A stretch of 64,000 nucleotides of DNA from Streptomyces albogriseolus (lineage in GTDB: Bacteria > Actinomycetota > Actinomycetes > Streptomycetales > Streptomycetaceae). Within the stretch, counting starts at the first letter, position 1. Each line of letters begins with the position of its first letter. The position numbers and the translations under genes are program-made. Below, piece by piece: positions 44,476-53,146 of this stretch. Location: positions 310,001 through 374,000 of the forward strand of contig BMVA01000002.1 in the NCBI GenBank assembly GCA_014650475.1. The letters run 5' to 3'. Under the pieces are notes generated by a model, which saw only the letters and a program-made list of their open reading frames with translations, was not told the origin of the DNA and did not search any database.

Positions 44476-45270
44476 ATGACCACCGCCGCCACCCGTCCCG
44501 GCGACCGACGGGTCAGTCCCGTCTTCCTGGGCATCCTGGCCGTCTCGGCGGTCACCGGCTGGGCCACCTGGACCGGCTTCGCGGCCGAGCCGGGGCTCGC
44601 GGTGTTCCTCTTCGTGACGTCCGCGTGGATCGTCTCCCTGTGCCTGCACGAGTACGCGCACGCGCGCACCGCCCTGCACGGCGGCGACATCTCGGTCGGC
44701 GCGAAGGGCTATCTCACGCTGAACCCGATGAAGTACACGCACGCGCTGCTGAGCATCGTGCTGCCCGTGGTGTTCGTGATCATGGGCGGGATCGGTCTGC
44801 CGGGCGGGGCCGTGTTCATCGAGCGCGCCCGGATCCGGGGCCGGTGGCGGCACAGCCTGATCTCGGCGGCGGGCCCGCTGACCAACGTGGCGTTCGCGGT
44901 GATCTGCACGGCGCCGTTCTGGCTGGGCGCCCTGGACGGCGTGCCGCCCGCCTTCCGGTTCGCCCTGGCGTTCCTCGCGCTGCTCCAGGTCACGGCGGCG
45001 ATCCTGAACTTCCTGCCGGTGCCGGGGCTGGACGGCTACGGCGTGATCGAGCCGTGGCTCTCCCACTCCGTCCGCCGCCAGGTCGAGCCGTTCGCCCCGT
45101 TCGGCCTGCTCTTCGTCTTCGCCCTGCTGTGGGTGCCGTCCGTGAACGGCGTCTTCTTCGACATGATCGACGCGGTGCTGGGCTTCCTGTGCATCGAGGA
45201 GCTCGACACGTACTGCGGCTTCGACCTGTTCCGCTTCTGGCGGGGCGCGGACGAGTACTGCGCGGTCTGA
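44476..45270 (+). CDS. Site-2 protease family (M50) membrane zinc protease
   Basis: 264 residues, about six membrane helices. Zinc site HEYAH (H58, E59, H62) lies in the second span (SLCLHEYAHARTALHGGDIS). The M50 partner motif NFLPVPGLDGYGVI supplies the third ligand Asp. It has no PDZ domain, so it belongs to the compact rhomboid-like S2P group that cuts membrane anchors of regulators; substrate unknown. The C-terminus is unusual, with Cys-containing IEELDTYCGFDLFRFWRGAD. ATG 44476 has AGGGAG upstream. Confidence 0.9.
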   Translation: MTTAATRPGDRRVSPVFLGILAVSAVTGWATWTGFAAEPGLAVFLFVTSAWIVSLCLHEYAHARTALHGGDISVGAKGYLTLNPMKYTHALLSIVLPVVFVIMGGIGLPGGAVFIERARIRGRWRHSLISAAGPLTNVAFAVICTAPFWLGALDGVPPAFRFALAFLALLQVTAAILNFLPVPGLDGYGVIEPWLSHSVRRQVEPFAPFGLLFVFALLWVPSVNGVFFDMIDAVLGFLCIEELDTYCGFDLFRFWRGADEYCAV

Positions 45271-45294
45271 GACCGCTGCTGCGGGCAGGCGGAG

Positions 45295-45333
45295 GCGCCC
45301 TTCAGGGGCGCGGGGAACTGCGCGACCAGCCAC
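45295..45333 (+). repeat. Dispersed intergenic repeat, copy 2
   Basis: Shares CAGGGGCGCGGGGAACTGCG and CGACCAGCCACG with 3231-3270. Here GGCGCCC TTCA GGGGCGC can fold into a hairpin between the convergent protease and small membrane protein genes. Confidence 0.7.
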
Positions 45334-45371
45334 GGACTACCCGCAGCTCGGCAGGGCTGTCCCCTTGGGGG

Positions 45372-45563
45372 TCAGTCGGTGGCCGGGGTGTCGGGGCCGG
45401 TGGCTCGGGCTCGGCGGACGTAGTACCAGGTCATGTTCGACGACAGCCCCGCCATGAGGATCCACACGACGCCGATCAGCACGCTGCCCTCCACGAAGGA
45501 GACGACGGCCGCGGCGACGGCGAGGAGGCACACGACGAGGGCGTAGACGGCGAGGCGGGGCAT
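45372..45563 (-). CDS. Small two-helix membrane protein
   Basis: 63 residues: two hydrophobic helices (AVYALVVCLLAVAAAVVSFV and VLIGVVWILMAGLSSNMTWY) and a charged C-terminus (YVRRARATG). GGAG lies before ATG 45563. No functional family recognised. Its codon bias and the good ribosome site make it a real gene. It lies downstream of the F420 reductase gene in the same direction, 54 bases away. Confidence 0.75.
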   Translation of the reverse strand: MPRLAVYALVVCLLAVAAAVVSFVEGSVLIGVVWILMAGLSSNMTWYYVRRARATGPDTPATD

Positions 45564-45617
45564 GGCGGGGGGCTCCTGTCGGGGGACACTGCTTCCGCTC
45601 CAGTGTCCCCCATCGCC

Positions 45618-46334
45618 TCATACGTCCGTGACGCGGAGCCCGGCGTGCGCCTTGTAGCGGCGGTTGACCGAGATCAGGTTGGCGACCAGCGACTCCACCT
45701 GGTGGGCGTTGCGCAGCCGCCCGGCGAAGATGCCCCGCATGCCGGGGATGCGCCCGGCCAGCGCCTGGACGATCTCCACGTCGGCGCGGACCTCGCCGAG
45801 GACCATGACGTCGGTGTCGATCTCGTCGATCCCGGGGTCCTGGAGCAGTACCGCCGACAGGTGGTGGAACGCGGCGGTGACACGGGAGTCCGGCAGCAGC
45901 GCGGCGGCCTGCTGGGCGGCGCTGCCCTCCTCCGGCTTCAGCGCGTAGGCGCCCTGCTTGTCGAAGCCCAGCGGGTTGACGCAGTCCACGACGAGCTTGC
46001 CGGCCAGTTCCTCGCGGAGGGACTCGAGGGTCTTGCCGTGGCCGTCCCAGGGGACGGCGACGATGACGATGTCGCTGCGCCGCGCGGTCTCGGCGTTGTC
46101 GGCGCCCTCGACGCCGTGCCCGAGCTCCTCGGCCGCGGCCTGCGCCCGTTCGGCCGCGCGGGAGCCGATGATCACCTTCTGGCCGGCCTTGGCGAGCCGG
46201 TAGGCGAGGCCCTTGCCCTGCGGTCCGGTGCCGCCGAGCACGCCGACGACGAGGCCGGAGACGTCGGGCAGGTCCCAGGGGTCCTTGGCGGGGGCCTTCC
46301 GCGGGGGCTGCTGTGCGCTGTCGGTAGAGGTCAT
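45618..46334 (-). CDS. npdG: F420H2:NADP+ oxidoreductase (F420-dependent NADPH reductase)
   Basis: 238 residues. Transfers hydride between reduced deazaflavin F420 and NADP. Rossmann motif VVGVLGGTGPQGKGLAYRLA KAG and basic NADP-phosphate contact IIGSRAAER, then DIVIVAVPWDGHGKTLESLR, VVDCVNPLGFDKQG and the C-terminal LRNAHQVESLVANLISVNRR. The N-terminal 25 residues (Gln/Pro/Lys-rich) are an extension. In Streptomyces it supplies F420H2 or NADPH for secondary metabolism. Confidence 0.92.
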   Translation of the reverse strand: MTSTDSAQQPPRKAPAKDPWDLPDVSGLVVGVLGGTGPQGKGLAYRLAKAGQKVIIGSRAAERAQAAAEELGHGVEGADNAETARRSDIVIVAVPWDGHGKTLESLREELAGKLVVDCVNPLGFDKQGAYALKPEEGSAAQQAAALLPDSRVTAAFHHLSAVLLQDPGIDEIDTDVMVLGEVRADVEIVQALAGRIPGMRGIFAGRLRNAHQVESLVANLISVNRRYKAHAGLRVTDV

Positions 46335-46477
46335 GGCCCGACTCTACGGCGGCGGACGCCCCCGCAGCGGCCGGGCGTGAGGCCCGTCACCCGGCGTCCC
46401 ACCCGTGTCCCCGGGTCGGGCGAACCGTGACCGAACACCAGGACGCGGGTGTGCCGTTGGGGGCAGGATGCGGCGGC

Positions 46478-47080
46478 ATGGACGCCGTACGGGTCGCGCT
46501 GCTGAGGGAAGTGCTCGCGGGGACGGAGTGGCTGGGGGCGACCCGGCACTTCGCGGGGACGCTGCGCGGGTCGGTGGTGTCGCACGGCGGCGGGCTGCTG
46601 CTGGTGGGCACGCCGGAGTACGAACCGTGGCACCTGGCGGCGCACCTGGTGGACGAGGCGGCCTGGTCGGGCACCCCGGAGCTGGCGCCGACGCTGGTGC
46701 GGCACGGCGCGCGCGCCACGGACCCGGCGCACCTGGCGGTGGGCCTGGGCCGGCTGGAGGCGGCACGGCGGGGCGAGACGCTGCTGGTGGTGGCGCCCGG
46801 CGAGCCGCCCGCGGCGCTGCTGGAGCGGGTGTCGGACGCCCGCCGCGCCGGGGCGACGCTGCTGTCGCTGGGTCCGGAGGCGGGTGAGCTGCCGGCGCTG
46901 GCGCACGAGGTGCTGCCCGTCCCGGACGGCTCCGAGCTGGACCTGGACACCGTGCAGCACCTGGTGAGCGCGGCGGCCGGGGAGAACGCGCTGCCCGCCC
47001 GCCGGGGCCGCCGCCGTTTCCGGGACCGGCTGTCCCGGCTGGCCGACCTGCTCACCGCCCCGCCGCCGACCCGCTGGTAA
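46478..47080 (+). CDS. Hypothetical protein, conserved-looking, SIS-like C-terminal half
   Basis: 200 residues from ATG 46478 (GTG 46427 would add 17 residues of doubtful origin). The first half, MDAVRVALLREVLAGTEWLG and EYEPWHLAAHLVDEAAWSG, is not recognised. LLVVAPGEPPAALLERVSDA followed by RRAGATLLSLGPEAGELPAL and VLPVPDGSELDLDTVQHLVS resembles the alpha-beta layout of sugar isomerase (SIS) domains, but key motifs are too weak to assign. The basic C-terminus (RRGRRRFRDRLSRL) may bind nucleic acid or membrane. Confidence 0.75.
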   Translation: MDAVRVALLREVLAGTEWLGATRHFAGTLRGSVVSHGGGLLLVGTPEYEPWHLAAHLVDEAAWSGTPELAPTLVRHGARATDPAHLAVGLGRLEAARRGETLLVVAPGEPPAALLERVSDARRAGATLLSLGPEAGELPALAHEVLPVPDGSELDLDTVQHLVSAAAGENALPARRGRRRFRDRLSRLADLLTAPPPTRW

Positions 47081-47101
47081 GGCGTCGGCTCAGTCCTCGT
47101 C

Positions 47102-47329
47102 TCAGTCCTCGCCGCGGCCCTTCGGCGCGTCGTGCCACGCGGGGTCGTTCTCCCACTGGAGGTTGCGCTCGCGGGCGGTCTCCATCGCGTGTTCCGCCTC
47201 GGTACGGCTCGCGTACGGGCCGAAGCGGTCCTTGGCCGGGCACTCGGGCCCTTCCTCGACCTTCTTGTGCTCCAGGCAGTAGTACCACTCGCCGGGTTTT
47301 CCGGCCGTGCGCTTCTTGAACAGGGGCAT
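47102..47329 (-). CDS. Small hypothetical protein (75 aa)
   Basis: 75 residues from ATG 47329, with GAGGAG eight bases upstream. MPLFKKRTAGKPGEWYYCLE, then HKKVEEGPECPAKDRFGPYA, has two Cys and many charged and aromatic residues, and ends in a short acidic tail. Looks like a small soluble protein, perhaps metal-binding. No known function. Convergent with the gene ending at 47080. Confidence 0.75.
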   Translation of the reverse strand: MPLFKKRTAGKPGEWYYCLEHKKVEEGPECPAKDRFGPYASRTEAEHAMETARERNLQWENDPAWHDAPKGRGED

Positions 47330-47375
47330 GACGGCTCCTCTCGCCACGGAAGATGGTCCCCCGTCGCGGCTGAAT

Positions 47376-47381
47376 TAGACT
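47376..47381 (+). promoter_or_regulatory. -10-like box of a leaderless map message
   Basis: TAGACT ends six bases before the map ATG and no ribosome binding site intervenes. Confidence 0.55.
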
Positions 47382-47387
47382 CGCGGC

Positions 47388-48245
47388 ATGTCTGGCCAGT
47401 CACTCCTCGTACCGGGGAAGCTCTCCCCCACCCGCTCCGTGCCCGGGAACATCCGCCGCCCCGAGTACGTCGGCAAGCCCGCGCCCACCCCGTACACCGG
47501 GCCGGAGGTGCAGACGCCCGAGACGATCGAGGCGATGCGGCGCGCCGGCCGGATCGCGGCCCGCGCGATGGAGGAGGCGGCGAAGCTCATCGCGCCCGGC
47601 GTGACGACGGACGAGCTGGACAAGGTGGCGCACGAGTACATGTGCGACCACGGCGCCTACCCGTCGACGCTCGGCTACCGCGGCTTCCCCAAGTCGCTGT
47701 GCACGTCCGTCAACGAGGTCATCTGCCACGGCATCCCGGACTCGACGGTGCTGCGCGACGGCGACATCGTCAACCTGGACGTGACCGCGTACATCGGCGG
47801 GGTGCACGGCGACAACAACGCCACGTACCTGGTCGGCGACGTGGACGAGGAGAGCCGCCTGCTGGTGGAGCGGACCCGGGAGGCGCTGAACCGCGCCATC
47901 AAGGCGGTGAGGCCGGGCCGCCAGATCAACATCATCGGCCGGGTGATCGAGTCGTACGCGAAGCGGTTCGGCTACGGGGTGGTCCGGGACTTCACCGGGC
48001 ACGGCATCAACTCGTCCTTCCACTCGGGCCTGATCATCCCGCACTACGACAGCCCGCACGCGACGACGGTGATGCAGCCGGGGATGACCTTCACCATCGA
48101 GCCGATGCTGACGCTCGGCACCCACGAGTACGACATGTGGGACGACGGCTGGACGGTCGTGACGAAGGACCGCAAGCGCACGGCGCAGTTCGAGCACACG
48201 CTGGTGGTCACGGACACCGGGGCGGACATCCTGACCCTGCCGTGA
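47388..48245 (+). CDS. map: Methionine aminopeptidase, type I
   Basis: Removes N-terminal methionine from nascent proteins; dimetal enzyme. 285 residues with an N-terminal extension of about 40 residues before the pita-bread fold ([20 protein letters not shown]). Metal ligands are visible: [19 protein letters not shown] (two Asp), [12 protein letters not shown] (His), TIEPM (Glu) and [10 protein letters not shown] (Glu). The extension resembles the actinobacterial MetAP1c/long form, which carries a ribosome-binding Pro-rich segment ([20 protein letters not shown]). Confidence 0.95.
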   Translation: MSGQSLLVPGKLSPTRSVPGNIRRPEYVGKPAPTPYTGPEVQTPETIEAMRRAGRIAARAMEEAAKLIAPGVTTDELDKVAHEYMCDHGAYPSTLGYRGFPKSLCTSVNEVICHGIPDSTVLRDGDIVNLDVTAYIGGVHGDNNATYLVGDVDEESRLLVERTREALNRAIKAVRPGRQINIIGRVIESYAKRFGYGVVRDFTGHGINSSFHSGLIIPHYDSPHATTVMQPGMTFTIEPMLTLGTHEYDMWDDGWTVVTKDRKRTAQFEHTLVVTDTGADILTLP

Positions 48246-48286
48246 CGCCCGGCGCCTCTCCACCCCCACCCGCGGAAGACCGGCAC

Positions 48287-48934
48287 ATGGACCCCTTCTC
48301 GACCCTGATCCGCACCGCCTCCCACGAGCGGCACGTCGAGGCGGAGACCTCGCCCTTCATGACCGCTCTGCTGGGCGGACGGCTGGGCGTGGACGCCTAC
48401 GCGCGCTACACCGAGCAGCTGTGGTTCGTGTACGAGGCACTGGAGTCCGGCGCACGGGACCTGGCGTCGGACCGGGTGGCGGGCCCGTTCATCCGCCCGG
48501 AGCTGTTCCGGCTCGCCGCCCTGGAGCGGGACCTGGGGCATCTGCGCGGCCCGGACTGGCGCGCGACCCTGACCGCCCTGCCCGCGACGCGGGTCTACGC
48601 GGACCGGGTGGCGACCGTGGCCCGCGCGTGGCCGGCGGGGTACATCGCGCACCACTACACCCGTTACCTGGGCGACCTCTCGGGCGGTCAGATCATCCGC
48701 GACAAGGCGGAGCGGACCTGGGGGTTCGCGAAGAAGGGCGACGGCGTCCGCTTCTACGTCTTCGAGGACATCGCCAACCCGGCCGCGTTCAAGCGGGAGT
48801 ACCGGGCGCTGCTGGACGGGGTGCCGGTGGACGACCTGGAGAAGCAGCGCGTCGTGGCCGAGTGCAGGCGGGCGTTCTCGCTGAACTCGGACGTGTTCCG
48901 GGCGCTGGGCGAGGAGTTCCCGCTGTCGGCGTGA
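48287..48934 (+). CDS. Heme oxygenase (biliverdin-producing)
   Basis: 215 residues. Opens heme to biliverdin, CO and Fe2+, using O2 and electrons; serves iron acquisition or heme turnover. All-helical HO fold: proximal-His region LIRTASHERHVEAETSPFMT, distal helix with the essential Gly cluster YLGDLSGGQIIRD, and YIAHHYTRYLGDL. The last helix ends with FSLNSDVFRALGEEF. Lies 41 bases after map with GGAAGA before the ATG, so possibly co-transcribed with it. No siderophore or heme transporter genes are adjacent. Confidence 0.92.
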   Translation: MDPFSTLIRTASHERHVEAETSPFMTALLGGRLGVDAYARYTEQLWFVYEALESGARDLASDRVAGPFIRPELFRLAALERDLGHLRGPDWRATLTALPATRVYADRVATVARAWPAGYIAHHYTRYLGDLSGGQIIRDKAERTWGFAKKGDGVRFYVFEDIANPAAFKREYRALLDGVPVDDLEKQRVVAECRRAFSLNSDVFRALGEEFPLSA

Positions 48935-48992
48935 GCCGGCCTCCGGCACGCCGGGTGGCGCCCTTGACGGTGCCGCCCGTTCGTCCTGCCGG

Positions 48993-49649
48993 TCAGCGCT
49001 CCAGGTAGACCCGGCCGCCGACCTCCGTCCAGCCCTCCGGCTGCGGCGCCGTGAGGATCTGCGAGCCGGCGCCCTGGGTGATGTTCAGGGCGCGGCCCAG
49101 CCGGTCGGTGAGCAGCAGCGCCGCGGCGCCGGTGGCCTCGTCCTCGTCGATGCCGTCGTCCCGGCCCGGGAAGGCGCGGGCCCGGATCCGCCCGGCCGGC
49201 TCGTCCGCCCAGGCCCAGGCGTAGATCCACTCGCCCTTCGGGGGCACGGGCAGCTCGTCCACCTCGGCGGCGGTGGCGTACTGCCGCAGGGTGCGCGGCG
49301 GCACCCACTCCGCCCGCGCCTCGATCCAGCAGAACTCCCCGTCCTGCCGGGCGCCCACGACCCCGGCGGGCGTCACGAGTTCGGGCACGTCGAGCAGCCA
49401 GGCGGCGCCGACGCAGGGGTGGCCCGCGAAGGGCAGGCGGGTGGTGGGGGTGTAGATGTCGATCACCCCGCGCTCGGGGTCGTCGACGAACACGGTCTCG
49501 CTGAAGCCGAGTTCGGCGGCGAACTTCTGGCGCTCGTCCGGACCGGGCAGGACCGAGCCGTCCCGGACGACGCCCAGTTCGTTGCCGTATCCGCCGCGTG
49601 GGCCGCAGAAGACACGCAGCACGTCGTAAGCAGTCACGGGGGCATTCAA
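48993..49649 (-). CDS. PhzF-family isomerase-like protein, short form
   Basis: 218 residues, against 260-300 for most PhzF epimerases/isomerases. The family's two-lobed fold is visible: GNELGVV near residue 22, ELGFSETVFVDD with the catalytic-type Glu, TTRLPFAGHPCVGAAWLL and DEATGAAALLLTDRLGR. The substrate is unknown; family members catalyse proton shifts in phenazine precursors and other cyclic compounds. It starts at GTG or ATG near 49649 in a 213-base gap shared with the divergent hydrolase gene. Confidence 0.87.
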   Translation of the reverse strand: MNAPVTAYDVLRVFCGPRGGYGNELGVVRDGSVLPGPDERQKFAAELGFSETVFVDDPERGVIDIYTPTTRLPFAGHPCVGAAWLLDVPELVTPAGVVGARQDGEFCWIEARAEWVPPRTLRQYATAAEVDELPVPPKGEWIYAWAWADEPAGRIRARAFPGRDDGIDEDEATGAAALLLTDRLGRALNITQGAGSQILTAPQPEGWTEVGGRVYLER

Positions 49650-49862
49650 GCACCGTCCGCGCCCCCCGGCCGCCCGCGGCCCGGGCGCCTGCCCGTCTCG
49701 GGGTCACGGCCCTGGGAAGTCCCCTACGAGACAGGCCGGTTGGTAGGGGACGTCTCAGGGGCGGGCCTCGTCACCGCGTACGATCCCGCCGCCGCTCTTG
49801 ATCACCAGGATGGTTCCCGTCCGCAGCACGTAAGCACGAACCGCCGCGATCGGAGCCCTTCC

Positions 49863-51026
49863 ATGACCTCAGGCAGCACCACCGCCCGCGCCCGCGCCAC
49901 GACCGTGTGCGCCCTGCTGGCCTCGTCCCTGCTGCTCGTCCCCCTCGCCGGGACGGCCGCCGCCCACCCCGCGCAGGCCTCCCCCGCCGTCTCCGCGCCC
50001 CGCACCGGCGGATTCGACGCGACCGCGCTGGAGCGGGCGCTCGCCGGGGTCCCCGACGGGGACGTCTCCGCGGCGCTGATCCGGGTCGGCGGCAAGGGCA
50101 GCTGGTCGGGCAGCGCGGGCGTCCGGGACCTGCGCACGGGGGCGCCCGCGCTGCCGCACGCCCGCTTCCGCGCCGGTTCCACGACCAAGGTGGTGACCGC
50201 AGCGGTCGTGCTCCAGCTCGTCGCGGAGAAGCGCGTCGCGCTCGACGCGCCCGTCAGCCGCTATCTGCCGGACCTGCTCCCGGCGTCCTTCACCGAGCCC
50301 CCAACCGTGCGTCACCTGCTCACCTACACCAGCGGGCTGCGCCCCGGCGCGAGCCTCGGCTCGACGACCGAGGAGATGTACCCCCGCCGGTTCGAGACGC
50401 TCACCCCGGAGGAGGTGGTGGCCGCGTCCGTCGCCCAGGGCCCTGCGCACACCCCGGGCGAGCGGCAGGTGTACGGGAACATCCACTACACCGTGCTCGC
50501 CATGCTGATCGAGGCGGTGACCGGCGACAGCTACGAACACCAGGCGGCCGTACGGGTCTTCCGCCCCCTCGGCATGCGGCACACCGGCTTCCCCGGCGGC
50601 CCCGACCCCCGCATCCACGGCCCGCACCACCGCGCCTACACCGACATCGACGGCCGGACCACCGACGTCACCGAGTGGAACATGTCCGACCGCTGGGCGG
50701 TCGGGGACATGATCTCCACCACCGCCGACCTGGAGCGTCTGGTGTTCGGCGTGTTCGGCGGCGAGGTCGTCCCGCGGTCGCTGCTGGATGAGATGTTCAC
50801 CGTGCCGGACATCGACGGCGCCACCTACGGGATGGCCCTTGAACGGTTCGTGATCGACGGCCGGGAGATCTGGGGCAAGACCGGCTCCCGCCCCGGCTAC
50901 CACACGGTGCTGGGCGCGACCCGGGACCTGTCCCGCACGGTCGTCTACTCGGTCAACGCCAAGAGCGCCCGCGAGGACGGCTTCCCGCTCGTGCGGCGCT
51001 TCGCCCTGCCGGCCTTCGCGAGCTGA
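49863..51026 (+). CDS. Exported serine beta-lactamase/D-Ala-D-Ala carboxypeptidase-fold hydrolase
   Basis: 387 residues. Signal peptide 1-35 (TTVCALLASSLLLVPLAGTA AAHP). Penicillin-recognising fold with SxxK in FRAGSTTKVVTAAV, YxN in VYGNIHYTVL and KTG in IWGKTGSRPGYHTVL. Probably a DD-peptidase or esterase. ATG 49863 is at the end of a long upstream region with TACGAT at 49778. The lipoprotein gene starts 117 bases downstream in the same direction. Confidence 0.9.
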   Translation: MTSGSTTARARATTVCALLASSLLLVPLAGTAAAHPAQASPAVSAPRTGGFDATALERALAGVPDGDVSAALIRVGGKGSWSGSAGVRDLRTGAPALPHARFRAGSTTKVVTAAVVLQLVAEKRVALDAPVSRYLPDLLPASFTEPPTVRHLLTYTSGLRPGASLGSTTEEMYPRRFETLTPEEVVAASVAQGPAHTPGERQVYGNIHYTVLAMLIEAVTGDSYEHQAAVRVFRPLGMRHTGFPGGPDPRIHGPHHRAYTDIDGRTTDVTEWNMSDRWAVGDMISTTADLERLVFGVFGGEVVPRSLLDEMFTVPDIDGATYGMALERFVIDGREIWGKTGSRPGYHTVLGATRDLSRTVVYSVNAKSAREDGFPLVRRFALPAFAS

Positions 51027-51142
51027 CCCGTCCGGCTGCCGGGTTCAGGTCACGGTGTGGCCGCTGTGGCCGGTCCCCGCGTCCGGCCCCGGAGGCGTCC
51101 CGGTAGGGTTCGCCTCCGGGAAGGGGAAGGTGAAGCAACCGG

Positions 51143-52150
51143 ATGAGCAGGGATCTCGGTCTTCGTAGGCTCCACGGACTCCGCGGGCCCCGCGGGCCTC
51201 GCCGTACCGCGCTGATCGCGGCCTCCGTGACCGCGCTGTCGCTGACGGCGAGCGGCTGCGTGGTGGTGCACGGCGAGCGTGAGGTGCTCCCGGCGACCAC
51301 CCGCGCCGAAGCGGCGGAGGCGCTCAAGGAGTTCACGGCCGCGTACAACGCGGCCGACAAGGCGTACGACCCCTCCCTGGACGCCGACCGCACCACCGGC
51401 GCGCTCGCCGACATCGACGGGGCCCGGCTGAAGGCGGGCAAGGTCAACAACCCGGACGGCAACCCGGGTCACGCGCCGCTGGAGCTGTCCGACGCGAAGT
51501 TCACCATCCCCGCCAAGGCGGGCTGGCCGCGCTGGTTCCTCGCCGACGCGGCCGCCAACAAGGGCGGTGACGTCCGCTGGCTGCTGGTGTTCACCCGCGA
51601 CGCGCTGGACGACCCGTGGGAGGTGGCGTATCTGACGCTGGTCTCCCCGGACGACATACCGGAGTTCAAGACGGACCAGGACGGCTGGGCCGAGGCCGTC
51701 CCCGCGAACTCCACCGATGTCGCGGTCGCGCCGGGCGAGTTGAGCCAGAAGTACGCCACCTATCTGAAGGACGGCGGGGACGGTTTCGCGGACGGCCCGC
51801 ACACCAGCGTGTGGCGGGACACCCGGAAGCAGAAGTCGGTGCGGCCGGGTCTGGCCACGCAGTACATCGACGAGCCGCTGGTGAACGGCGACTACGCGCC
51901 GCTGGCGCTGCGCACGGCGGACGGCGGGGCGCTGGTGTTCTTCACGACGCGGCACTTCGAGAAGCAGACGGCGGCGGCCGGTGCGACGGTGCCGACGCCG
52001 AACGAGGACGTGCTGGCGCTGACCAGCGGGGAGATACGTCAGTCGCTGACGTTGGAGTTCGTCTCGAACGAGGTGGCGCTGGACCCGGCGGACGGTCCGG
52101 TGGAGGTGCTGGGGCGGATCCAGGGGCTGACGTCCGCGAAGGGCGAGTAG
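51143..52150 (+). CDS. Hypothetical lipoprotein
   Basis: 335 residues. Basic N-terminus and lipobox LTASGC (VTALSLTASGCVVVHGE). The mature protein has no recognised catalytic motif; WFLADAAANKGGDVRWLLVF, LVSPDDIPEFKTDQDGW and PLALRTADGGALVFFTTRHF suggest a beta-rich fold as in NTF2-like or lipoprotein domains. GGGAAGGGGAAGGTG precedes ATG 51143. Probably a surface protein of unknown role. Confidence 0.8.
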   Translation: MSRDLGLRRLHGLRGPRGPRRTALIAASVTALSLTASGCVVVHGEREVLPATTRAEAAEALKEFTAAYNAADKAYDPSLDADRTTGALADIDGARLKAGKVNNPDGNPGHAPLELSDAKFTIPAKAGWPRWFLADAAANKGGDVRWLLVFTRDALDDPWEVAYLTLVSPDDIPEFKTDQDGWAEAVPANSTDVAVAPGELSQKYATYLKDGGDGFADGPHTSVWRDTRKQKSVRPGLATQYIDEPLVNGDYAPLALRTADGGALVFFTTRHFEKQTAAAGATVPTPNEDVLALTSGEIRQSLTLEFVSNEVALDPADGPVEVLGRIQGLTSAKGE

Positions 52151-52196
52151 CGGCGGGCGGACGGCGCGCGGTGACCGGCGTGAGGGTCCGCGGCGT

Positions 52197-52931
52197 TCAG
52201 TGGTGGAGGGGCCAGGCGGCCCCGGTGGGGTCGGGCTGGTCGCCCGCGTACCGGGCGCAGGCGTCCGTGAGGTACTCCAGCAGGCTCAGCGGGTCGGGCA
52301 GCGGATGCTCGGGGCCGCGTACCCAGCGGACCGACGGGTCGTCGTCGCCGGGGAGGCGGGCCGGCGGGACGAGGACGTAGGAGCCCCGGCAGTGCCAGCG
52401 CAGTCCGGGATGCTCGTCCATGGTCTCCGGATGGCAGTCCAGCTCGCAGGGCCACCACTCGTCCTCGTCCTCGGGGGTGCCCCGGGTGAGGGTGAAGAAC
52501 AGCATGCGGCCGTCGTCGCTCACGGCGACCGGGCCGACCTCGACCCCGGCCTCCAGCAGACGGTCCAGGGCTTCGCGGCCCGCGTCGAGGGGGACGTCGA
52601 GGACGTCGTGCGTCATGCCGGTCGCGGTGATGAAGTTGGCCTGCGGCTGGTGGCGGGCCCAGCGCTCGATCTGGCCGCGGTCGGTGGTCGACTGGGTCTG
52701 CCAGGCGAAGGACACCGGGTGCCGGGCGGGGGTGGGACAGCCCACGCGGTCGCAGGAACAGCGGTAGCCGGCGGGGTGCGCGGCGGGCGCGAGCGGCAGT
52801 CCCGCTTCGGCGGCGGCGAGCAGCAGGGTCTCACGGCCGCCGTCGCCGGCGGCCTGCTTCGGGCGGCGTCCTCGCAGCCACTGGGAGATTTTGCCCTGCC
52901 GGCCGCTCCGGCCGCCGAACTCCGCGCTCAT
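52197..52931 (-). CDS. Bifunctional DNA primase/polymerase-domain protein (stand-alone)
   Basis: 244 residues matching the prim-pol domain found in phage and plasmid primases but widespread as stand-alone proteins in Streptomyces chromosomes. Zn-binding Cys cluster CSCDRVGCPTPARHPV, QAN-FITATGMTHDVLDVPLDAG (the acidic DxP motif here is D-V-P), then MLFFTLTRGTPEDEDEWW and LRWHCRGSYVLVPPARLPGD. No helicase part. Because the usual acidic D-x-D of the nucleotidyl site is not obvious, polymerase activity is uncertain. Convergent with the lipoprotein gene. Confidence 0.82.
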   Translation of the reverse strand: MSAEFGGRSGRQGKISQWLRGRRPKQAAGDGGRETLLLAAAEAGLPLAPAAHPAGYRCSCDRVGCPTPARHPVSFAWQTQSTTDRGQIERWARHQPQANFITATGMTHDVLDVPLDAGREALDRLLEAGVEVGPVAVSDDGRMLFFTLTRGTPEDEDEWWPCELDCHPETMDEHPGLRWHCRGSYVLVPPARLPGDDDPSVRWVRGPEHPLPDPLSLLEYLTDACARYAGDQPDPTGAAWPLHH

Positions 52932-53133
52932 CTATCCCCTCGCCTCGCCGTCGTGCGCTCCAGCATGCCCTATGGTCCCACGATCGTGCGCATCGGGGGC
53001 CCGAAGCCCGTAATCACCGCAGGTGGGACGAGGGTGATGCGACAGGGCGCAAGCTGACCGGTGGGGCGAAGGGGACATCCGCGGGGCGCGGCGGGCCGGG
53101 TGTCGGTGCACGGTCCGCCCGGGTGGGCCCGCC

Positions 53134-53139
53134 TACCGT
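53134..53139 (+). promoter_or_regulatory. -10-like box of a leaderless phosphodiesterase message
   Basis: TACCGT ends seven bases before ATG 53147; the intervening GGGCGCC is not a good ribosome site. Confidence 0.45.
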
Positions 53140-53146
53140 GGGCGCC

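Noticed and set aside
40165-45270. A 1701-codon frame on the plus strand spanning the AfsR-like gene
   Set aside because: It is the opposite-strand frame of the AfsR-type gene, a known effect of high GC. Only its last part (from 44476) is the real site-2 protease.
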